A DNA stretch of 64,000 bases, taken from IMG/VR virus record IMGVR_UViG_3300037882_003354, positions 1-64,000 of that record; one strand, written 5' to 3'. The notes below the pieces were generated by a model. The model made no database searches. It saw only the letters and a program-made list of their open reading frames with translations, and had not been told where the DNA came from. Origin of the DNA: a virus. Of the stretch, positions 24,377-33,788 are shown in pieces (the first letter of the stretch is position 1; the number at the start of each line of letters is the position of its first letter). The position numbers and the translations under genes were made by a program.

Positions 24377-25729
24377 ATGGCCAATGTGACCACCAATCAG
24401 GGCGTGACTGTGTATACAGTCACAAGTTCCACAGACTCGGCCACCCGTATACCCGACAACCTGGTGTTGGATCCCCTGAAGGGCGTCATACACGGCAACA
24501 TACCCTATCAGCCGGCCTACGTCAAGAATTATGAACTGACGGTCAATGCCACCAAGTACATCACCACCTCGTCAGGCGCACCTCTTTACGTTGTCACCAC
24601 CACCAACACATTTACCCTGGCCATCAAGGGCGAAGTTGAAAGCACCATCGAATGGGTCACTGGCACTGATTTGGGATCCATTGAAACTGGCATCACCAGT
24701 GAACTGGCCGTGGCAGCCCGCCAGATAAATTCAGATTACACCATCAAATATCAGCTGGCCAGTGGCACACTTCCACCGGGGCTGGCCTTGGAAAGAGATG
24801 GCAGTCTGTCCGGCCGTGTGAATACTGGATCCACCACTGGCACCTACACATTCTCCGTCACAGCCAGCGATGTTTACCAGTTGAGTGCCGTACAACGAAC
24901 ATTCACAGTCAATGTCATACAACTAGATAACCGTGTGTACACTGAAGTTTACATGCGCCCGTTTCTGTCCCGACAAAAACGCGATGTCTACAGAGAATTT
25001 ATATCCAACGAGTTTACATTTCCACCCAACATGATGTATCGATATTTTGATGCCAACTTTGGGGTGAGACATGATCTCAGGATCACACTGGAATTTGGCA
25101 TAGAGAAGATAAACTTGCGTGATTATGTGCCAGCACTCAGGGAGAACTTCTATCGTAGGAGGTTTTATTTTGGCGACGTCAAAACGGCGGTGGCCAAGGA
25201 CACACACGGCAGGGTGTTATACGAACTGGTGTATGTGGATGTGGCCGACAGCCTGGTGAACAATTCTGGAGACAGTGTGTCATCCATGATCACATACAAT
25301 CATGGTGGCATGTATTACCCTGGCAGCGTGGCCAACATGAGACAACGATTACAAGGACTGGTACTTCCAGATGATCAATACATTGGTATCAACTACTTTA
25401 ATTTGCCACGATTCATGCAAACACCGCAAGTGGGCAGTTATCGCCCAGTGGAGTACATCAGTGTGATACCGCTTTGTTATGCGCTGCCCGGACAAGCAAG
25501 TAAAATCGTCAGCAGAATTCGACTGAGCAAGTTTGATTTTAAGTTGATAGATTTTGAAGTTGACCGATTGATTGTACAGAGCAGTGCTGATAACAACTCA
25601 GCTAAATATTTGATGTTCGACAGAGAGGATTTAGCCAATTCCATCAGCGACGATTATATTGTATACGGCGCTGACGCCGTGAGTATAAGCACCGTGCAGG
25701 ATGCGGTGCCATTAACCAGAGAAGAATAA
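24377..25729 (+). CDS. T4-like phage structural protein with Ig-like N-terminus
   Basis: 450 residues. Residues 1-185 include an Ig-like module (LPPGLALERDGSLSG). The rest (YMRPFLSRQKRDVYREFI, NFGVRHDLRITLEFGIEKI, PALRENFYRRRFYFG, FNLPRFMQTPQVGSYRPV, PLCYALPGQASKIVSRI) resembles a conserved structural protein of marine and freshwater T4-like phages, perhaps tail or baseplate. Coupled to the next gene by TAATG. Confidence 0.8.
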   Translation: MANVTTNQGVTVYTVTSSTDSATRIPDNLVLDPLKGVIHGNIPYQPAYVKNYELTVNATKYITTSSGAPLYVVTTTNTFTLAIKGEVESTIEWVTGTDLGSIETGITSELAVAARQINSDYTIKYQLASGTLPPGLALERDGSLSGRVNTGSTTGTYTFSVTASDVYQLSAVQRTFTVNVIQLDNRVYTEVYMRPFLSRQKRDVYREFISNEFTFPPNMMYRYFDANFGVRHDLRITLEFGIEKINLRDYVPALRENFYRRRFYFGDVKTAVAKDTHGRVLYELVYVDVADSLVNNSGDSVSSMITYNHGGMYYPGSVANMRQRLQGLVLPDDQYIGINYFNLPRFMQTPQVGSYRPVEYISVIPLCYALPGQASKIVSRIRLSKFDFKLIDFEVDRLIVQSSADNNSAKYLMFDREDLANSISDDYIVYGADAVSISTVQDAVPLTREE

Positions 25730-27306
25730 TGACACAAATCACCAACTTGCCAGCATTGACCACCATAACCAATGCCATTGTGCTCCCCATTCAGGATCTC
25801 TCCTCACTACCCAACATCACCAAGAAGATGACCATACCACAGCTCAAACAGGCGCTGAGTGGTGCACAGGGATACAGCGGTTCATCAGGATATACAGGTT
25901 CTGCCAGCAATGTAATAGGACCACTAGGGTACACTGGCAGTCGAGGTTACACTGGCAGCACGGGTTATACTGGCAGCACAGGATATGCTGGCAGTCTGGG
26001 ATACACCGGCAGCATAGGTTACACGGGCAGCACGGGTTATACTGGCAGCCGGGGATACGCAGGTAGTCGTGGCAATCTGGGTTATACCGGATCCATAGGC
26101 TATACCGGAAGTTCAGGATATGTGGGATCGCAAGGAGAACCAGGATTAATAGGCGACGTGGGATACGACGGATCCCGGGGTGATCAGGGATACCAGGGCA
26201 GTCGTGGTGACCTGGGCTACACTGGCAGCATGGGATATACCGGATCAATTGGTTATACCGGCAGTCGGGGTGACTCTGGATATGACGGATCCAGGGGTGA
26301 CCTGGGCTACACTGGGTCAATTGGATATACTGGCAGTCAGGGCGATACAGGTTACGCAGGCAGTGCGGGGATTGACGGTGATGATGGTCTACCTGGTGCG
26401 CGCGGTCCGCAGGGGTACACCGGCAGTTATGGTTACACAGGTTCCAGTATAACTGGATATGCTGGCAGCCGTGGATATGCTGGCAGCCGTGGATATGCTG
26501 GCAGCCGTGGATATGCTGGATCAATAGGATATACTGGCAGTAGCGGCTATACTGGCAGTCGGGGATACACTGGATCAACGGGAGCAGGATACACCGGCAG
26601 TCGAGGCCTGGATGGAGCAGCAGTGGCCAGGGGTGACACTGGGTATACCGGCAGCCTGGGCAAATTTATCAGTAGCGACATTGATTGCGGGACACCCTAC
26701 GATGTCAGCAACACCAGAGTCCAACTGCGTCGTGGCACCGCCCAGCAGTGGACCACACTGCCGTCGCCAAATTCAGTTTTACGATCAGGTGAAATCGGAA
26801 TCGAAACCGACACTGGGGCAATCAAGGCTGGCAATGGCACAGCCTCCTGGAATACCTTGCCCTACACCAACAATGCACAGAACAGTCTGGCCACGCCCAG
26901 CAGCACCCGACCACCCACTGTGGACGCTGTGAATGCGGCGTTGGCGGTGCTGGCAACACCGGGTCAACTGTACATGGATTCAAACAACGACATCACTGAA
27001 ATTCGTACTCTTAGTGCATCGGATTTTGACGGGTATATTCGTCGTATCAATAGTGAGTATCCCATCACAGTCACCGTGCCCACAGTGGCTGACATGGGTC
27101 TTGAATCAGATCCAAATATCCTGCGCACCATTGTATTCCTGCACATGGCTCTTGGTGATTTGGAATTTTACGCCAGTGAGGGTGTTACAATCAATGGAGT
27201 GGCTGGTCCCAGTGTGGTCAACCCAGTGGGCGGTGCCGCTGTGGGCTATAAGTTTTATACACTCACACAGATGTCTGTGAATGGTGATGAATGGGCGCTA
27301 TCATGA
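25729..27306 (+). CDS. Collagen-like fibre protein with GYTGS repeats (first)
   Basis: 525 residues. Residues 1-42 are a capping domain; residues 43-310 are Gly-X-Y-like five-residue units, mainly GYTGS, GYAGS and GDxGY, about 50 copies. The C-terminus (VQLRRGTAQQWTTL, GEIGIETDTGAIKAGNGTASW) is the fold used by phage receptor-binding proteins such as the major tropism determinant N-domain. Likely a trimeric tail fibre. It ends overlapping the next gene (ATGA). Confidence 0.85.
   Translation: MTQITNLPALTTITNAIVLPIQDLSSLPNITKKMTIPQLKQALSGAQGYSGSSGYTGSASNVIGPLGYTGSRGYTGSTGYTGSTGYAGSLGYTGSIGYTGSTGYTGSRGYAGSRGNLGYTGSIGYTGSSGYVGSQGEPGLIGDVGYDGSRGDQGYQGSRGDLGYTGSMGYTGSIGYTGSRGDSGYDGSRGDLGYTGSIGYTGSQGDTGYAGSAGIDGDDGLPGARGPQGYTGSYGYTGSSITGYAGSRGYAGSRGYAGSRGYAGSIGYTGSSGYTGSRGYTGSTGAGYTGSRGLDGAAVARGDTGYTGSLGKFISSDIDCGTPYDVSNTRVQLRRGTAQQWTTLPSPNSVLRSGEIGIETDTGAIKAGNGTASWNTLPYTNNAQNSLATPSSTRPPTVDAVNAALAVLATPGQLYMDSNNDITEIRTLSASDFDGYIRRINSEYPITVTVPTVADMGLESDPNILRTIVFLHMALGDLEFYASEGVTINGVAGPSVVNPVGGAAVGYKFYTLTQMSVNGDEWALS
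26457..26516 (+). repeat. Perfect 18-base tandem repeat within the first collagen-like gene
   Basis: The unit TATGCTGGCAGCCGTGGA occurs three times in succession without a mismatch, encoding GYAGSR. Elsewhere in the gene repeats differ at silent positions, so this stretch is a recent expansion. Confidence 0.75.
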
Positions 27307-29873
27307 ATTTAGGTTCAGCAGCAGGGGATTTTACACCCCCCAACGTCATGCAATTTTCATTCACCACCACAGCCAGCTGTTCAACCAGTGCTGGCGTGTA
27401 TGATGCAAATGATCGATTGATTCGAACCCTGTGGAGCGGTGCAGCAGTGGGGGCAGGGCTGGTAACTAGATCCTGGGATGGACTGGATGATCAGGGGGAA
27501 TTTGTATCCAACACCGCCACCTACACCATTAAAGTTTTACAAAATAATGTACAGCATGTATACGACGGCGTGGTGGGCAATAGTTCCTGGCGGGACGACG
27601 ATCATCAAAACATGCACAGCCTTTTCGGCGGTGCCCCCTCATGTCTAGATGCAAATGGCAACCAGGTATTTTACACCGCCGCTTATAATGAAGGCCAAAG
27701 AATATTTGGTAGTTTTGACAGCACCCAATCTCAAATCAATACATACAGAGTTGCCTTCCAGGATTTCCTTACCAGTCCCTATAATTTTGCAGTTGACGAT
27801 CAACGGCTGTATTTTATAACTGCTGGCGGATTAGCTCTGGAAGGACAACTCAGTTACCCGCCGAAAACATTCATTTATGCAGTGGCCCTGGATGTCCCTG
27901 ACAATAATCAATCAAGAACTGGATTCTCATCCGGCACCTACCAGTGCCTGTATTATTATCCAGGACCCGAAACCTGTGCTAATCCTTTTCCCGGAATGAT
28001 CAACCTTGACGAGTATTACCCCACCGATCTTGAATCAGTGGGAACACCTGTGGACGTGCCGTCTGGTATTGCTGTGCAAAAAAATGGAACAGTATTGGCC
28101 GTGGCCTACCCCACTAGGGGAAAAATTCAGTTGTTTGACAAAATTACCGGAGTTGAATTACCCAGCATACTCACTCAATTGATTCCACAGGTATTGATTG
28201 ATCGAGTGTGGGACGGCAGCCGAGTGATACCCTGGATGCCCTATCAATTCCGTATGAATCAACTGGCCATGACCACCGCAGGTGATCTGTGGGTCATCAC
28301 TGGACCCACCACGGTGGCCAAATACACCAACCTCTCCACCACCGCCACCATGGTTACATCGTTTTCCATGAACACGCAGGATCCCGTGGCCATTGCAGTG
28401 GATCCAACCAATGGATCCATCTGGGTGATAGACGGTGGCACCAATCAACAGATTAAGAATTTCAGTGCTGCAGGGGTGCTGCTGAGAACCCTGGGAGTAG
28501 CTGGCGGTTCAATTGGCACCCCCAACTTAAATGATGATCAATTTAATTTCACCGTCCTTCAAACACGTCGAAATGCCGATACCCGTGATACAGAAATCTT
28601 GCTCTATCCCAAGGGCGCCCTAACGGTTGATGCAGGTGGCAATGTGTGGGTGTCAGATCCTGGCAACATACGCACTTTGAAATTTAGAAAGGGCACCTCC
28701 ACCGTCATAGACCGAATAACATATCTTGGTGCAACTTATCATGCTCATGTTGATGCTGGCAATCCCAGCCGAGTATTTTCCAGATTCACAGAGTATGCCG
28801 TGAAGTATGACAAACCATTGACCAATCCTGATTCATGGCGCGTCAGGTTAAATTGGTTGGGGGCTATCCCGCCAGAATGGATAAATCCATTAAGTTATGG
28901 TAGCTTCTATGGTTTTGCCGCTGGGTTTAAAAATGTTGTGACCTTGCGTAATGGTAGAACCTATGCACAATTGGGCTTGGGACAACCCCCGCAAGAACCG
29001 TACGGGAATAATCTTTATGTGATAGTAGAACTCCTGGGTAACGGGACCATCAGGCAGGTGCCTAACATAGTGGGTTCACCACTACGTACCAGTTCCACAG
29101 GCATCGGCCAATATCATCCCACGGCTCTCTTTGAATTACATGATTTGTGTAATGATGGCAGCATTGTATATGCAATAACTGAAGAAAACATCAGGCAAAC
29201 CGTCTACCGGCTACAATTGCAAGGCTTTGACAATTCAAATAACCCTGTATGGAATACCGTCCCCGAGGTAATTGCAACTGCTCCTCTGAATGTTACAGGC
29301 TGGGAGTTGGGGGCGCGAACACAGTTTGGGAATGTTCTTTTTCCAATCACATCCGGTGGTAAAGTGATATTTTATAATGCCATTCCTGACTACGCAGGCA
29401 TGCATCTGGGTGCGGTCAACCTGGGAGACACTGAATGGTCCTGGATGACCAGTCCCACTGGTGAAATCGATTTCAAGGGAACATTCGGTGGACGATTGAC
29501 GAATGGCAGGCCCAATGGTTTAAATTACACCGGCATTTATGCAAAAACATGGGAATCAAGTGTAATTTATGGATATCATGGTGAGGGATATAATAATTCT
29601 CAAGCTAACCAGTTTTACCATTTCCATGAATCAGGACTATTTATAAGTCAGTTTGGCGTGCCCGGCTATGTCGCACCACATGGTCGGAGAACCCCAGGTT
29701 GCATTGGCAATGCATTCAGCTGGAATCTGGCACATGTGGCTGGTTCACTGTATCTGTACAGCAATGACGAAAGCATGTTTGGGGGCATCAGCAGGTGGCG
29801 AATTGACCATCTGAACTCGGTGGTCATGCAAACTGGATCGGGTGGTCTGGGCAGCCGCATTAGCCTGACATAA
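27303..29873 (+). CDS. Virion beta-propeller protein with FlgD-type Ig domain
   Basis: 856 residues from ATG 27303 (overlaps the previous stop). Residues 12-90 look like a FlgD Ig-like domain (SAGVYDANDRLIRTLWSG, TRSWDGLDDQGEF). From about 250 onward NHL-type blades appear (VAIAVDPTNGSIWVIDGG, ALTVDAGGNVWVSDPGN). No signal peptide. Located between two collagen-like fibres, so probably a fibre tip or host-recognition protein. Tail enzyme activity cannot be excluded. Confidence 0.75.
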   Translation: MNLGSAAGDFTPPNVMQFSFTTTASCSTSAGVYDANDRLIRTLWSGAAVGAGLVTRSWDGLDDQGEFVSNTATYTIKVLQNNVQHVYDGVVGNSSWRDDDHQNMHSLFGGAPSCLDANGNQVFYTAAYNEGQRIFGSFDSTQSQINTYRVAFQDFLTSPYNFAVDDQRLYFITAGGLALEGQLSYPPKTFIYAVALDVPDNNQSRTGFSSGTYQCLYYYPGPETCANPFPGMINLDEYYPTDLESVGTPVDVPSGIAVQKNGTVLAVAYPTRGKIQLFDKITGVELPSILTQLIPQVLIDRVWDGSRVIPWMPYQFRMNQLAMTTAGDLWVITGPTTVAKYTNLSTTATMVTSFSMNTQDPVAIAVDPTNGSIWVIDGGTNQQIKNFSAAGVLLRTLGVAGGSIGTPNLNDDQFNFTVLQTRRNADTRDTEILLYPKGALTVDAGGNVWVSDPGNIRTLKFRKGTSTVIDRITYLGATYHAHVDAGNPSRVFSRFTEYAVKYDKPLTNPDSWRVRLNWLGAIPPEWINPLSYGSFYGFAAGFKNVVTLRNGRTYAQLGLGQPPQEPYGNNLYVIVELLGNGTIRQVPNIVGSPLRTSSTGIGQYHPTALFELHDLCNDGSIVYAITEENIRQTVYRLQLQGFDNSNNPVWNTVPEVIATAPLNVTGWELGARTQFGNVLFPITSGGKVIFYNAIPDYAGMHLGAVNLGDTEWSWMTSPTGEIDFKGTFGGRLTNGRPNGLNYTGIYAKTWESSVIYGYHGEGYNNSQANQFYHFHESGLFISQFGVPGYVAPHGRRTPGCIGNAFSWNLAHVAGSLYLYSNDESMFGGISRWRIDHLNSVVMQTGSGGLGSRISLT

Positions 29874-29899
29874 ATTTACTTCAAACAACCTGAAGAAAT

Positions 29900-29907
29900 A
29901 ATAAATA
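29900..29907 (+). promoter_or_regulatory. Late promoter-like box AATAAATA
   Basis: Located 32 bases before ATG 29940, which has AGGGATA as ribosome-binding site. A small hairpin CTTCA/TGAAG (about 29880-29896) precedes it. Confidence 0.5.
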
Positions 29908-29939
29908 CATTATCGAACTTTTGACAGGGATATAACCAA

Positions 29940-31829
29940 ATGGCCATTAGACCAGACCTTACACTATTACCAATACTATCCGACCCCACCGAGGGCGGGA
30001 CAGTGTTCATTGTTCAGGATGCTGGCGTTAATCAGACATTGACTGTGGCAAGAACACGAGCGTTACTGTCCACTGTGGGACCCGCTGGGCCACGTGGGCC
30101 ACAGGGATACAGTGGATCAAGGGGTTACACAGGGTCAATTGGATACACTGGCAGTTCAGGCGGCAGCGGCACCGCTGGTTATACTGGCAGCATAGGCTAC
30201 GCCGGCAGCAGTGGCTATGTGGGCAGTCGTGGCAGTGAAGGGTATACTGGCAGTATAGGTTATACTGGCAGTCGTGGTTATACTGGCAGCAGTGGCTATG
30301 TGGGCAGCCAGGGTGAGGAAGGTCCCGAGGGACGCCCGGGTGAGAGAGGTTATTCAGGATCAGTAGGATACACCGGATCAGCGAGTGATGTGGCAGGCCC
30401 ATTAGGATACGCCGGCAGTATAGGCTACACTGGCAGTCGAGGCGACACCGGATATGTCGGATCCAGGGGGGACCTGGGTTACACTGGTAGTATAGGATAC
30501 ACTGGTAGTATAGGTTACACTGGTAGTCAAGGTTACACTGGTAGTCAAGGATACACTGGCAGTATAGGATACACTGGTTCAACTGGTGCTGGCTACGTGG
30601 GCAGCTCGGGATATGCAGGTAGCCAGGGCAGTCTGGGCTATACTGGCTCAATTGGTTACACTGGCAGTCGAGGAGACACTGGATATGACGGATCCAGGGG
30701 TGAACAGGGTTACGCAGGGTCCATTGGTTACACCGGCAGTTCAGGATATACAGGCAGTCAGGGTGATCTGGGATATACTGGCAGTATAGGCTACACTGGC
30801 AGTCAGGGTATACCAGGTGAAGCAGCCGCTCAGGGATACACAGGATCAATTGGTTATACAGGGTCAATTGGCTACACTGGATCAGAAGGTGTTGGGTACA
30901 CAGGATCGGGAGTACGAGGTTACACTGGATCAATTGGCTACACCGGCAGCATTGGCTACACAGGATCGGCCAGTACTGTGCGTGGGTACTTGGGCAGTGT
31001 GGGATATGCGGGATCAATTGGTACTGTGGGATACACTGGCAGCCGTGGCGATTCGGGATACATAGGTTCAGCAAGCATTGTTTCAGGTCCCAGGGGCCCA
31101 CAGGGCCCATCAGGATATGCGGGCAGTCGAGGTGATGTTGGATACGTGGGCAGCCGGGGATACACTGGCAGCATAGGTTATACTGGCAGTCAGGGATACA
31201 CTGGTTCGGTGGGAGCGGTGGGGTCCAGGGGCGATCAGGGATACTATGGATCAAAGGGTTACACTGGCAGTCAAGGATACACCGGCAGCAGAGGATACGA
31301 CGGCAGTCGGGGATACACTGGAAGCATAGGTTATACCGGCAGTGCAGGAAACGACGGGGAAGATGGACTTACTGTTCGTGGTCCGCAGGGATACACCGGC
31401 AGTGTAGGCTATACTGGCAGCATAGGTTACACAGGATCCAGGGGTGCGCAGGGAGCGCAGGGTGTTCAGGGTGTTCAGGGAGCGCAAGGTGCTCAGGGAG
31501 CGCAGGGTGCTCGCGGAGCCTCACCGTATGGATACGCTAATATAGCAGTAACATCTGGTAGAATTGGTATAGCTAATTACTCCAACAACGCGGGATTCCC
31601 CAACGACCGAAATTTCTTTGATGTACTGCCGCCTGGGGGCTATACCATGGCAGGCATCATAGGATTTACACTCAGCATTGGGGCGATTTATTTTAATGGC
31701 GATGTCGATGATAATGATGCCATACGGGCGGAATATTCTTATTTGAGTGATCGTGTTCGCTGTTGGGTCCAAGGTACTGAACAAGATGGGGCGCCAGTTG
31801 GTAATTGGTTCGCAATGTGGGGAGCATAG
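29940..31829 (+). CDS. Collagen-like fibre protein with GYTGS repeats (second)
   Basis: 629 residues. Short N-terminal cap similar to the first fibre (LPILSDPTEGGTVFIVQDAG), then about 80 GYTGS-type units from residue 50 to 500, a QGVQGAQGAQGA stretch, and a globular C-terminal domain (FFDVLPPGGYTMAG, NWFAMWGA). The C-terminal domain differs from that of the first fibre, so the two probably bind different receptors. Confidence 0.85.
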   Translation: MAIRPDLTLLPILSDPTEGGTVFIVQDAGVNQTLTVARTRALLSTVGPAGPRGPQGYSGSRGYTGSIGYTGSSGGSGTAGYTGSIGYAGSSGYVGSRGSEGYTGSIGYTGSRGYTGSSGYVGSQGEEGPEGRPGERGYSGSVGYTGSASDVAGPLGYAGSIGYTGSRGDTGYVGSRGDLGYTGSIGYTGSIGYTGSQGYTGSQGYTGSIGYTGSTGAGYVGSSGYAGSQGSLGYTGSIGYTGSRGDTGYDGSRGEQGYAGSIGYTGSSGYTGSQGDLGYTGSIGYTGSQGIPGEAAAQGYTGSIGYTGSIGYTGSEGVGYTGSGVRGYTGSIGYTGSIGYTGSASTVRGYLGSVGYAGSIGTVGYTGSRGDSGYIGSASIVSGPRGPQGPSGYAGSRGDVGYVGSRGYTGSIGYTGSQGYTGSVGAVGSRGDQGYYGSKGYTGSQGYTGSRGYDGSRGYTGSIGYTGSAGNDGEDGLTVRGPQGYTGSVGYTGSIGYTGSRGAQGAQGVQGVQGAQGAQGAQGARGASPYGYANIAVTSGRIGIANYSNNAGFPNDRNFFDVLPPGGYTMAGIIGFTLSIGAIYFNGDVDDNDAIRAEYSYLSDRVRCWVQGTEQDGAPVGNWFAMWGA

Positions 31830-31835
31830 AAATTA

Positions 31836-32219
31836 ATGACAACATACAACTTATTACACGATACACTGACAGGGGTCATCAGTATTATAAACTATGAACC
31901 CAATGCACCTGCAGAATTCAATGTTTATCCAATCACTGAAGCAGAAAAACTTGGTATGGATACAGGTACACACTACTTTGATTTAACTACCAACACCATA
32001 CAGGCAAAACCCGCGGAAGTACTGCAGGCAGAACAAGATATAAAAGCCATTAAAATTGCCAATGCAGGATATAGAACATTTTTAGGATCTACCGATTGGC
32101 AAGTGTTACGTCACATCAGACAACAGTCGCTGGGCATGGCGACTTCGCTGACACAGCAAGAATATCTGGACCTGGAAAATCAAAGACACCAAGCAGCACT
32201 CAGTGTCATTCCAGAATAG
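31836..32219 (+). CDS. Tail-fibre assembly-like protein
   Basis: 127 residues following the fibre gene by 6 bases. The last half (LGSTDWQVLRHIRQQSLGMATSLTQQEYLDLENQRHQAA, read in parts) matches the C-terminal segment common to phage fibre-attached or fibre-chaperone proteins (DWxVLRHxxQ...LxxxEYxxLxxxRQ). It ends the plus-strand structural block. Confidence 0.7.
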   Translation: MTTYNLLHDTLTGVISIINYEPNAPAEFNVYPITEAEKLGMDTGTHYFDLTTNTIQAKPAEVLQAEQDIKAIKIANAGYRTFLGSTDWQVLRHIRQQSLGMATSLTQQEYLDLENQRHQAALSVIPE

Positions 32220-32225
32220 CAGGTA

Positions 32226-32897
32226 TTACACAGATTCTGGAAACAGGATGTCTTGTACAAACTTGGTTATCTGAGCCTCAGGTACACCCATGCTGACCAT
32301 GCTGCGAACCACATGCGGGTTCTGCTTCTGGTAGTGGCAATACCTGTTCTGAGCCTGATGGAAGTCGGCACCGCTCTCCTGTGTCAGACCCACATGTTCC
32401 AGATAATAATCCAGGCTGTCCAAGGCCAGATCGCATAATGCAGTAATTTCGCTCTCTGTGCTGATGTTACCTGCTGCCACCATGGCAGGGCTGAATATGC
32501 TTCGTGCCCAGACGGGCAGTTCACGAGGTTTATTCCATGCATAGTCAGCAGTTTTATTAGCGAACCATTGCATCATCACATGCGAACTATCACCTGCCGA
32601 ACTGAAGTCGTGAAATGCACCAGTTATCTTATGGGCACCACACACTGCATCGAATCCCCAGATGGGGCTGGCATCATTAAAGTGTGGAAATATGGTGCAA
32701 TGTAGTATGTAGGTCTTGTGTGACTCTCGATGGTCCACCACCTCAATGTGCGCCCTGCGATACCTGTTGCTGGTGTACAGACTGTTATGCCATGCATACT
32801 CGTCAGTGGCCACTGGCAGTACATCGCCAGTGTCTTTGAATCTTTGTTCTATGTGACTGGCCAGTGCACTGATATGTGACCAGACGTCAACAGTCAT
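32226..32897 (-). CDS. Ferredoxin-dependent bilin reductase (PcyA/PebS/PcyX-like)
   Basis: 223 residues from ATG 32897, which overlaps the heme oxygenase end by 11 bases. Family blocks: WHNSLYTSNRYRRAHIEVVD, LHCTIFPHFNDASPIWGFD (Asp83) and KITGAFHDFS (Asp97). The two Asp are candidates for the proton donors of this family. These enzymes reduce biliverdin to phycobilins using ferredoxin. The upstream partner makes biliverdin, so the two genes form a short bilin pathway. Product (phycocyanobilin, phycoerythrobilin or another bilin) cannot be told from sequence alone. Confidence 0.85.
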   Translation of the reverse strand: MTVDVWSHISALASHIEQRFKDTGDVLPVATDEYAWHNSLYTSNRYRRAHIEVVDHRESHKTYILHCTIFPHFNDASPIWGFDAVCGAHKITGAFHDFSSAGDSSHVMMQWFANKTADYAWNKPRELPVWARSIFSPAMVAAGNISTESEITALCDLALDSLDYYLEHVGLTQESGADFHQAQNRYCHYQKQNPHVVRSMVSMGVPEAQITKFVQDILFPESV

Positions 32898-33414
32898 ATT
32901 CGCGCAGTATTCTGATGGCCCAGTCAAATGCCACATTGGCTTCATCAGCCATGTCATCCGACAGCATGCCACGCATGGTCATCATGAGCGTCTGGACATT
33001 ATCAAAATCCAGATGTCTGTGTGGTGCATCTATAAGTTTCTTGATCATCTGTCCGCCAAACATGTCACCCATGTGCCAGGTGTACAAGTGCGCCAGCACT
33101 CTTTTGGCATCATCAAGACCATTGATATATTGTACGTATTCCCCAGTGATGGGACGAAAGAAATATGTGTCCTGACTGCCACTGATCATGTCATAAAAGT
33201 CGTCTCTGATCAGGTGGGCTCTGGCAATTCCCGGCAATTGATCCAAAAGTCCCATTTTACCAGCCTGGTCTTCAATGGCGTAATACCATTGAAATTTTTG
33301 ATAGGTGTAATCAGTCCATGTGTCTGGTCGCATGGTGCCCGCAAACACTGATCGCATGAAGGCAGTATTCTCAGCCAGGGCATGCCGCTCCTGGGTCAAT
33401 TCTTTTAGGCTCAT
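32887..33414 (-). CDS. Heme oxygenase
   Basis: 175 residues, shorter than cyanobacterial HO1 (about 240). Proximal heme ligand His11 lies in TQERHALAENTAFM, and the distal-helix motif reads WHMGDMFGGQMIKKL (GDxxGGQ). It cleaves heme to biliverdin, CO and iron. The downstream gene is a bilin reductase. Similar short heme oxygenases occur in T4-like phages of marine picocyanobacteria and other hosts. An iron or redox role is the alternative to pigment synthesis. Confidence 0.9.
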   Translation of the reverse strand: MSLKELTQERHALAENTAFMRSVFAGTMRPDTWTDYTYQKFQWYYAIEDQAGKMGLLDQLPGIARAHLIRDDFYDMISGSQDTYFFRPITGEYVQYINGLDDAKRVLAHLYTWHMGDMFGGQMIKKLIDAPHRHLDFDNVQTLMMTMRGMLSDDMADEANVAFDWAIRILREYDC

Positions 33415-33419
33415 TTATA

Positions 33420-33722
33420 TCACTCCGGCACCACTTGAATGAGCAGGGGAAACTCGTGTGCTCGGGCCATTTGTGTGCCGTCCAGTGCCTTTTGTTCGGC
33501 AATCTCACAACTATAAACACCCACCACTGCATTACCCTGATTGTGAATTTGCAATGTTAATGCAACCGCGGCTTCCGCAGAGTGTTTGAACACCTGCACC
33601 AGCATGGCCACCACAAATTCCACAGTGGTAAAATCATCGTTGCACACAATGACCTTGTACTTAATGGGTTCTTTAACACGTGAGACTGTGTGTGATTTCT
33701 TTTCTATTACGATGTCTGTCAT
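33420..33722 (-). CDS. clpS: ClpS, N-degron adaptor for Clp protease
   Basis: 100 residues from ATG 33722; an upstream TTG at 33758 lies in the terminator and is not credible. ClpS core: YKVIVCNDDFTTVEFVVAML, VFKHSAEAAVALTLQIHNQG, and VVGVYSCEIAEQKA. ClpS hands substrates with N-terminal aromatic or Leu residues to ClpA; no ClpA is in this window, so it may use host ClpAP or redirect the protease. No Shine-Dalgarno; a TTAAATA box ends 5-6 bases before the ATG. Confidence 0.93.
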   Translation of the reverse strand: MTDIVIEKKSHTVSRVKEPIKYKVIVCNDDFTTVEFVVAMLVQVFKHSAEAAVALTLQIHNQGNAVVGVYSCEIAEQKALDGTQMARAHEFPLLIQVVPE

Positions 33723-33756
33723 AATTTTATTTAAGTGTGTGTTTGACTCTTGGTTC

Positions 33757-33781
33757 AAAAAGGGAGCAGTCTCCTGCTCCC
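33757..33781 (-). terminator. Rho-independent terminator after hsp20
   Basis: Perfect 8-bp stem GGGAGCAG/CTGCTCCC (33762-33781) with a 4-base loop, followed on the minus strand by TTTTT. It separates hsp20 from clpS. Confidence 0.88.
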
Positions 33782-33788
33782 TGGTTGC

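Noticed and set aside
25844-26578. Minus-strand open frame opposite the first collagen-like gene
   Set aside because: Same artefact of the repeat; composition not protein-like.
30028-31254. Long minus-strand open frame (408 codons) opposite the second collagen-like gene
   Set aside because: It is the complement of GYTGS repeats, giving a Cys/His/Gln-rich repeat with no start context. The plus strand has late box, ribosome-binding site and normal domains.
25860-31500. Regular short repeats considered as a CRISPR array
   Set aside because: Repeats are coding, in frame, 15-18 bases long and without unique spacers.
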